DNA of 64,000 nt from Podocnemis expansa (lineage: Eukaryota > Chordata > Testudines > Podocnemididae): assembly GCA_007922195.1 (NCBI GenBank), contig ML682059.1:9383748-9447747 (forward strand), in the 5' to 3' direction. The notes below the pieces were generated by a model that saw nothing but the letters and a program-made list of their open reading frames with translations, was not told the DNA's origin and did not search any database. Position numbers and translations under genes: made by a program. How positions within the stretch are numbered: the stretch's first letter is position 1; each line of letters opens with the position of its first letter. Shown here one piece after another: positions 58,128 to 64,000 of the stretch.

Positions 58128-58541
58128 GGCTATGTTTACACTAAGAAAAGTTAATTCAAATTTGTTCATTCAAAGTAATAAGAAAAAGCTTAGTACAAAC
58201 TCAACTTGAACTTATTAGTTCAAATTAACAAGGTGGACTAATTCAAACTAATGTTAGTTTGAATTAGCCCACTTTGTTAATTTGAACTAACTGCCCTTAG
58301 TTTGAATTTAAGTTCGAACTAAGGGTTAGTCCTTGTTTATGTCATCCTTAGTTGGAACTAACATGTGAACGAAGGGCTTAGTTTGAACTAACCACCAGAT
58401 CTTAGTCTGAGCTAAGCTTTCATTAGTTTGAATTAAGGCATTCCTTAGTTCAAACTAATGAAAGCCTTGTGTAGAGAGGTGCAAAGTTAGCTCAACTTAA
58501 GCCTCCCTAATTTGAAGTAATTTGCAAGTGTAGACATACCC
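58128..58541. mobile_element. PIF/Harbinger-like MITE, palindrome-rich, TAA duplication
   Basis: Ends GGCTATGTTTACACT and AGTGTAGACATACCC are inverted repeats, flanked by TAA on both sides (58125-58127 and 58542-58544). The interior consists of TTAGTTTGAACTAA-type words in alternating orientation, able to form several stems. Same family as 21296-21646. Confidence 0.85.
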
Positions 58542-59107
58542 TAAGATACTGTGCACATAATATAAAATCCTCATTTTTTTTCCTTGTGTGAATTTCCACC
58601 TGAACATTAGCAGATTTACACCTTAAATGTCAGAGGCAGGGACCAGGAGCATACCATTGCAATGCATGGAGCTTGGAGAAAGAGGGATTATCAATGAGAG
58701 AGATGTAAACACACTTGCAAGAAATTGGGGGGAAAAAACCTATTTCTAAGATCCCAGGGATCTTTATGATTAGAGAGAAAAGGACTTTGGTAGCTGGGTA
58801 AAGCGAACTGTGAATATGAGAAATTGTGAGAAATAGAAGTCATTACAATTATGATGGGGGGGGGGGGGTAGGAGGAAAGGAGAGGCTCAAAAACAAAGTG
58901 AACAGGAGCAAAAGAGAAACTAAGAAAAGACGTCCCAAAGTACAACAATGCACTTTGTTAGCTGAAGTGCTTCATCACAGCACAGTTAGTTCAGGCTCTT
59001 ACTCAGGTGTCCCTAAAGCTCCACTCACCCACACATGCAAATGTCTCACCTGTGTCTAGTGGAGCTTTCCTTCAGTTCTAGCAGCTACTGCTGCAAGTAT
59101 GGGTTAG

Positions 59108-59301
59108 CATGGGGGAGGGGGTCTCAAATGCAAATCATGATGAGGGCTCAATGAGGACAAGTATGTTAGCCCGAGGGCTGCACCACTGACACCTTTTCGT
59201 ACAATGATATTGCAAATATCAATAACAATGGTGTCACTGGGGGCTGCAGGAAATAACTTTAGGCGCTGCATGCGGCTCATGGGCCATGAGTCTGGGACCC
59301 C
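59108..59301. mobile_element. hAT-like MITE (ends approximate)
   Basis: GGGGGTCTCAAATGC on the left and GAGTCTGGGACCCC on the right resemble the inverted ends of hAT elements (GGGTCTCAAACT type). Flanks TGGGTTAG and TGAGTTAG match at 7 of 8 positions, but the usual CAG/CTG ends are not exact. Confidence 0.55.
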
Positions 59302-59633
59302 TGAGTTAGTGCCTGCTTTCACTCAGTGGTAACCAGCCACCTTTACTGTGAGAAGACAAATGAATCACTTTCTTGCACCGATAGGCCTCCCCTGTCTTCC
59401 CACAATTCCCCCCACATGCCCAGAAGGAAAAACAAGTTCTTCCATAATTCACTAGGAAAGAATCATAAAGCATACAGCAGCATGAAGAACCATAGGATTG
59501 GGCCCCAGAAACCACAGTGACACAGGAGAGCAGCACCACTGGTGCCAGAGTAATGTGGGTATGGTTTTGCATTGTGGTTGCTCACAGCTGAGTTAAACGT
59601 GGGTCCTCAGACCTAAGTGCTGATCACTTAGGC

Positions 59634-59816
59634 CAGAGGTGGCCAAACTTATGGAACTCAAGAGCCACACAAGTTATTAAACTTTCAAGAGCCACACCGA
59701 GGCATATAACCATATACTTTTACCTACTAAACTGATTTGCTGACGTTCTTCCACGAGCCACACTTTTTCATTCAAGCGCCACATGTGGCTCCAGAGCCAC
59801 AGTTTGGCCATGGCTG
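59634..59816. mobile_element. hAT-type MITE with 8-bp target duplication
   Basis: Ends CAGAGGTGGCCAAACT and AGTTTGGCCATGGCTG are inverted repeats. Flanks ACTTAGGC (59626-59633) and ATTTAGGC (59817-59824) match at 7 of 8 positions. The interior repeats AGAGCCACA / GAGCCACA. Confidence 0.88.
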
Positions 59817-60045
59817 ATTTAGGCTAACTGTGTAATGAAGACACGTTAAGGGTATGAAAATAGAAAAATAAGACCTGGCATGTGAGTTAGGGCGAGACGT
59901 AACATAAACACCATTTTCTTCCATTATTTTAGGGCTTAGAAAGAGAACTGATTCTGTCTATTTCATCTAATTAATTTCCTGGCCTATACACATGGACACA
60001 AAAAAGCTGCAGTAAAACTAGGCTCAATTGCCTAAATTGGTCCAG

Positions 60046-60166
60046 TAAAAAAACAACAAGCAGTTGTGTGGCACTTTAAGACTAACAGATTTATTTTTAT
60101 TTCTTAAAAGTGCCACACAACTGCTTGTTTTTTTTACTGGACTAGACTAACACGGCTATCCCTTTT
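60046..60166. mobile_element. Minimal Penelope-like insertion with perfect 13-bp duplication
   Basis: A 121-bp insertion: left arm (60041-60077, including GCAGTTGTGTGGCACTTT) and its near-perfect reverse complement, separated by about 30 bp, then the terminal GACTAACACGGCTATCCC. TAAATTGGTCCAG flanks it at 60033-60045 and 60167-60179. It has no coding part and is apparently recent, since the duplication is intact. Confidence 0.88.
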
Positions 60167-60179
60167 TAAATTGGTCCAG

Positions 60180-60984
60180 CCACAGCAACAACTTAGACTT
60201 ACTTTTGTGATTGTACTTTCAGCATCCTTGGGTTTTTTGAAAGATTCTGTGCTTCCATGTAAGCCATAAGTGTGTAAACACATGGTGGTGGTGTCATGTT
60301 TTAGACATTATTTTAGTTTATGTTCTAGAAAACTAAACACAAGAATTTGCTATGTACATAATTTTTTGTATGGTGAAATACACAGGCACAAAGTGCGTTT
60401 ATGAAGTAAGAGTTCTCTGAATGTTCAAAATAGTCTGGAAATGTAGACAGGTACTGCCGAACCAACATACTTTAAAATGATTACATACAACCACACCACT
60501 GTGTAAACCTTATACGCTCTAGGCCTGCTAAGCTAACTATAAATAACTGGCAGATGAGATCAAAAGACGAATGGGATCTAGCAAAGGAGCTATTTTGCTA
60601 AATCAGCTTTTAGATAACATATGGCATTCTCTTATTATAGGACACATCAGGACAAGCCCATTTTGGCCCCAGAAGCATAGGAATGGCATTCTGGACTTGT
60701 TTGGACTTATTTGCTTTGTGCTGTATAAAAATTCCTCACTTATGAAGGCCATTTAGTATTGAAACGTCCTCATTTTTCCAAGAGTGATTCTGTATTACCA
60801 CATTGCCTTGGATACATAAACAGTATGCTACATCACTGCCTGATCAGTATTTGGTTAAAAGATTCAAGCAGAGATAGTTCTGTAGTTAGTTATGAGGGAA
60901 ATATTCTGTGCTGGCCAAGTTCTGTTACACATGCACAATACCTTTAAAGTCAGAGTGGTTATAAAGCTGTAAGAGAGAGCAGAC
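60180..60984. other. Intergenic, no recognised feature
   Basis: AT-rich sequence without repeats or coding signals that I can name; short open stretches at 60571-60947 look like chance. Confidence 0.5.
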
Positions 60985-61720
60985 TGTGGCCGACTGCTTC
61001 TTCAAGCAGTAGCCCTGTGGCTGCTCCACAAAAGGTGCACTTGTGTCCCTGTGCGGCTGCTCAGAGAACTGATAACTGCGTCTGTTAGGCCAACACACGT
61101 GCTGTCCCTACTTGTGTCCTGCCATGAGGCCAGCCAGCACACCTGGCAAACCCCCTCACTTCCTTCTCAGTTGCTCCTGGCCAATGACAGAGCCATTAGC
61201 AATGTTCGTGATTCATAGTCTCTTTCTCCTTCCCTTGATATTTCATTAGCAAGTTAACCCCCTCTGTCACTTAGGGTATGTCTACATTGACAGTGGCAAT
61301 TTTACCGCCATCAGTTCACCCTTCCAGGAGCAGTTCCTGGCGAGTATGAACTTAACTGCTGCCAAATTTGCCCTCAGTATGGACTAGGGCTTAGATGAAG
61401 ATTTCTTTATTTCTCTTCTTTAGAGAGAGTGAGAGAGATCTTTAGTTCGCCTTTGTCTAGGGCCCTTGTTTGCCCAGCATGGGGTATGCCCAACTCCCCA
61501 GGCTTTAAAAGTGCCTTTCAGTAAGGCAGTCATCCATGTGGTGGACAAACATTCTTTCTGTATCTACTGCCTCAGAAGTTAAGTCTCTTCCAACAACTCA
61601 AGCTCAGGTCTTGAAAGCACAGGGAAGCGAGACAAAATTTATCTTGATGGAGGCATCTCTTCACTCTTCCCTGGACCCACTCCAGGAGTCACCAAGATGG
61701 CAAATCCTCTGCACAATCAT
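60985..61720 (+). mobile_element. Second DIRS-type element, 5' part
   Basis: Starts with GACTGCTTCTTCAAGCAGTAG and a terminal-repeat-like region with TCACTTCCTTCTCAGTTGC. After the nested MITE it continues with a gag-like zinc-knuckle region (peptides such as VVDKHSFCIYCLRS in two frames). A different subfamily from the copy at 48198. The right end is not located; it may extend further, or be interrupted near 61720. Confidence 0.65.
61274..61390. mobile_element. PIF/Harbinger-like MITE nested in the second DIRS element
   Basis: Ends GGGTATGTCTACATTGAC and CAGTATGGACTAGGGC are inverted repeats, with TTA on both sides (61271-61273 and 61391-61393). It shares TTCCAGGAGCAG / CTGCTCCTGAAAGG-type segments with the MITE at 48557-48842 in opposite orientation, so both belong to one family. 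Confidence 0.82.
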
Positions 61721-64000
61721 TGACATCCAGGGACTATGGGTTAAACACAACAGCCACAGACCCCTCAACATAAAGCATCTGAAGAGAGAGCTATGGGTGC
61801 CTAGAGTGAGCTCTGAGCCAGCTGAAAAGATTGCAGTCCAAACATGGTACCCATAGTTCATGAAATGTGGAGCAGCAGCTACCACTGATGCACCTAAAGA
61901 TCTGATGAACATAGGCTTGGAGGCCAGTAGACAAGGATATGTTCACAAAATCTGCTCCTCAGTTTTGTTAAAGAACAAGTTGTTGACCCTGCTGGATCTA
62001 TCACTGGGAGGTCAATCAAAGGTGACTCAATTTCTTTCAAATCAACAGTTGGTTTACTCACAAACTCGCAACAGATTAAAAGTAACACTGACCAACGACC
62101 CCAGCTTCCCTCCCTTCAATAGTCTCCGTCAGTCTAACTGGCCTCGAGGAAGCGGTATTTACATGTAACCCTCTCCCTTTTCTCCCTGGATTACTTGGGA
62201 GCAGGCAACACTCATGTGTGCACAGGCACCTACGTTTGATGAAAAAGAGATCCTGAGTTTCCAGTGGTGATGTTGGGATTGTGGGAATCCTCTGTCAACT
62301 CTTCTGCTGCAGTCCCTTGGCTTTACAGGAAATTAAACTTGGCGGTGCCTCCACCTGGCTGGGTCTGGTACACACTCAGTGGCATGCCTTGGGAGCCTCC
62401 AGGACTAAATCCATGCGGCTAAGAACAACCTGTGGGATGGGTCTAATCCAAACTCACTAATTATATATATAATACATTCACAGTACTTAATTGCATGCAA
62501 CAAACCTTTACTTAACAAAGAAACTTATAACAGGATGGAATTGAATATTACTACTAATTTAAATACAGAGGGGCAAGTAAATAAATCAGTGAGAAGACAA
62601 AGATACAGTTTAAAGGAAACTTATCTAACTAGCATGTTCACAGCCCTTTTTCCAACTCAGAGGGCACATTTCCCAGACTTCCGAACCCCAACCCCTTGCT
62701 TGTGAGCATGCTTGGAGGATCAATGAAGGAGACAAGGCAGCACGCTGCTGGTCCAGTGTATCCACTCATAACCACACTCAGGATCCGGAGTGAGGCCAAC
62801 CAACAGTCTGTAGTTCTGGCCTAGGTTCAAAGGGACTGCCACACTGCCTCCCCTCAGGCCCAGTCAGTCTCTCAGCAGACTCCCTTGCTTTACAAGCCCT
62901 GCTCCAAATTGGAGGGGGGGAGACAGACACTCACTCCCTTACTGCAGATCCAGCTCAGCCAGCTCTAGGCTCAGACCCTGCTTTGGGCTGAGTAAGCCAC
63001 CAACCTCTGAAGCTCCCTGCTTGAGTGAGCCTCCAGGAGTCACTTCAGGAACCCCAGGAGCACTCACAGCAGATTCCAGATTCAGACATGTCTCTCTCCC
63101 CCTGTGGAGACCCCTTTGTCCCCTCTGCTTCCTGGACCATTGGGCAGGGTCTTTCTTTTTTTCCCAAGGGATCGTATGAGTTGTAGTCCCTGAGTGGAAA
63201 ACTTACAGCACATAGCAACTGCTTAAATGTTAACCTCCTACTTGATTTCAGAGGCCGCTAAAGTACAGGGCACCTACATACAGTTGGTCTTCTCTTGGGT
63301 CAGAGAGAAGGTAAGGGTGGTGCCTTCTTCTTCTCCTGATCTTATGGTTTGAGTGTCTTCAAGATCACCATCTGCTTCTAATCCTGGTCTAGATGCCCAC
63401 ACAAATAAATGGTGCACAGACTGAGAGACAGCACCCCTGACCAGAAGTTTGCCTCTTAAATAACAAACCTATTAACTAATCAAAATGCTGCCAGTTTCCC
63501 ACTGTGGCCTTGTTTTGCGAATGGACCTCACCAGCTGCTGCACCCAGCTGTAACTCTGCACACGGCACATTGTGCTTCTGGGCAGAGTTGGCTAGCTGGC
63601 ACACTGCCCAGTCCAGCACCCTGCCAACTTCAGTCCCCTATCAATCATCCATCCTTCTTCCAGAGATCAACAAGTGTTTCTAACTTATTAACTTTTATCT
63701 TCTATAACTCCTCCCCCAAACAGATAAGGACAGCAACTGCAGCACCAAGACAATGCTGCCAGTATGAGTAGTACCATCGCATCATCAGCAGGTAGCCACA
63801 CAGCCACAGAGCACTTGATACAGCTAAGGTCCCCAGTCCCCTCTGAATTAACCCACCAACAACCGGTGTCAGAACCAGTTTGATGAACATCACAGGAGTT
63901 CTGACATTTGCAATAACTCACAATATCCGATATACTGGATTCTCCCTTGCTCGATACCAGCACTATGGTACTGAGTTGTTTTTGGTCACAGGAATCTTTA
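61721..64000. other. Unclassified 2.3 kb at the window edge
   Basis: Moderately GC-rich, different in texture from the AT-rich DNA before 60985. Open stretches: 61860-62168 (plus) and 63963-63688 / 63893-63702 (minus, Cys-rich and hydrophobic). I recognise no family. It could be the interior of the second DIRS copy, an LTR element or an old viral insertion running off the window. Confidence 0.35.

Larger units (their letters stand above)
58542..60045. other. Intergenic with two hAT-like MITEs
   Basis: Contains a 15-G run (about 58854-58868), the MITE candidates at 59108-59301 and 59634-59816, and otherwise unique sequence without coding signals. Confidence 0.6.

Noticed and set aside
63688..63963. 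Viral envelope-type protein
   Set aside because: Only a Cys-rich then hydrophobic composition supports it; no family motif, long terminal repeat or primer-binding site could be identified.
56841..64000. TPPP coding exon expected from human gene order
   Set aside because: I looked on the minus strand for the conserved C-terminal peptide of TPPP and found none; it probably lies beyond the window.

Overview
The window is vertebrate nuclear DNA. It is dominated by one multi-exon gene on the + strand, CEP72 (centrosomal protein of 72 kDa), running from an ATG at 2010 to a TAG ending at 55915. I could place 14 coding exons by splice sites, reading phase and resemblance to the known family protein. 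Together they give about 694 residues, against roughly 647 in human. The repeat load (CR1 LINEs, Penelope-like elements, DIRS-type tyrosine-recombinase elements, hAT and PIF/Harbinger-like MITEs) points to a non-avian sauropsid. A turtle is most likely and a crocodilian is possible; this is inference, since no diagnostic single locus was tested.

Layout. 1-1840: repeats only (Penelope-like tail, a hAT MITE with a second MITE inside it). 1840-2480: CpG island with GC boxes, an NRF1-like site, a YY1-like site over the start codon, exon 1, and then a CCAAT box plus a perfect CRE just inside intron 1. 2071-27172: introns 1-9 with exons 2-9, which encode three leucine-rich repeats followed by a low-complexity middle region. 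27312-37173: intron 10, packed with CR1, hAT, Penelope and a minisatellite. 37174-55915: exons 11-14, encoding the C-terminal coiled coil, with a 4.4-kb DIRS element in intron 13. 55916 to about 56840: 3' UTR with a good poly(A) signal. 56840-64000: intergenic, holding a palindrome-rich MITE, hAT MITEs, a very short Penelope insertion with a 13-bp target duplication, a second DIRS copy, and about 1.8 kb at the end that I cannot classify.

The only host protein gene I can support is CEP72. Other long open frames are transposon fragments, antisense shadows or chance. No tRNA, rRNA, CRISPR array, operon or prokaryotic feature is present. TPPP lies downstream of CEP72 on the opposite strand in human, but no coding exon of it is visible here.

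I found no undescribed biological system. The points most worth a second look are: a reading-phase conflict between exons 5 and 6 of CEP72; two copies of one small hAT-like family flanking the CEP72 CpG island; a set of hAT MITEs whose 8-bp target duplications nearly all carry TA at the centre; Penelope insertions made only of inverted tails; and Harbinger-like MITEs sitting inside both DIRS elements.
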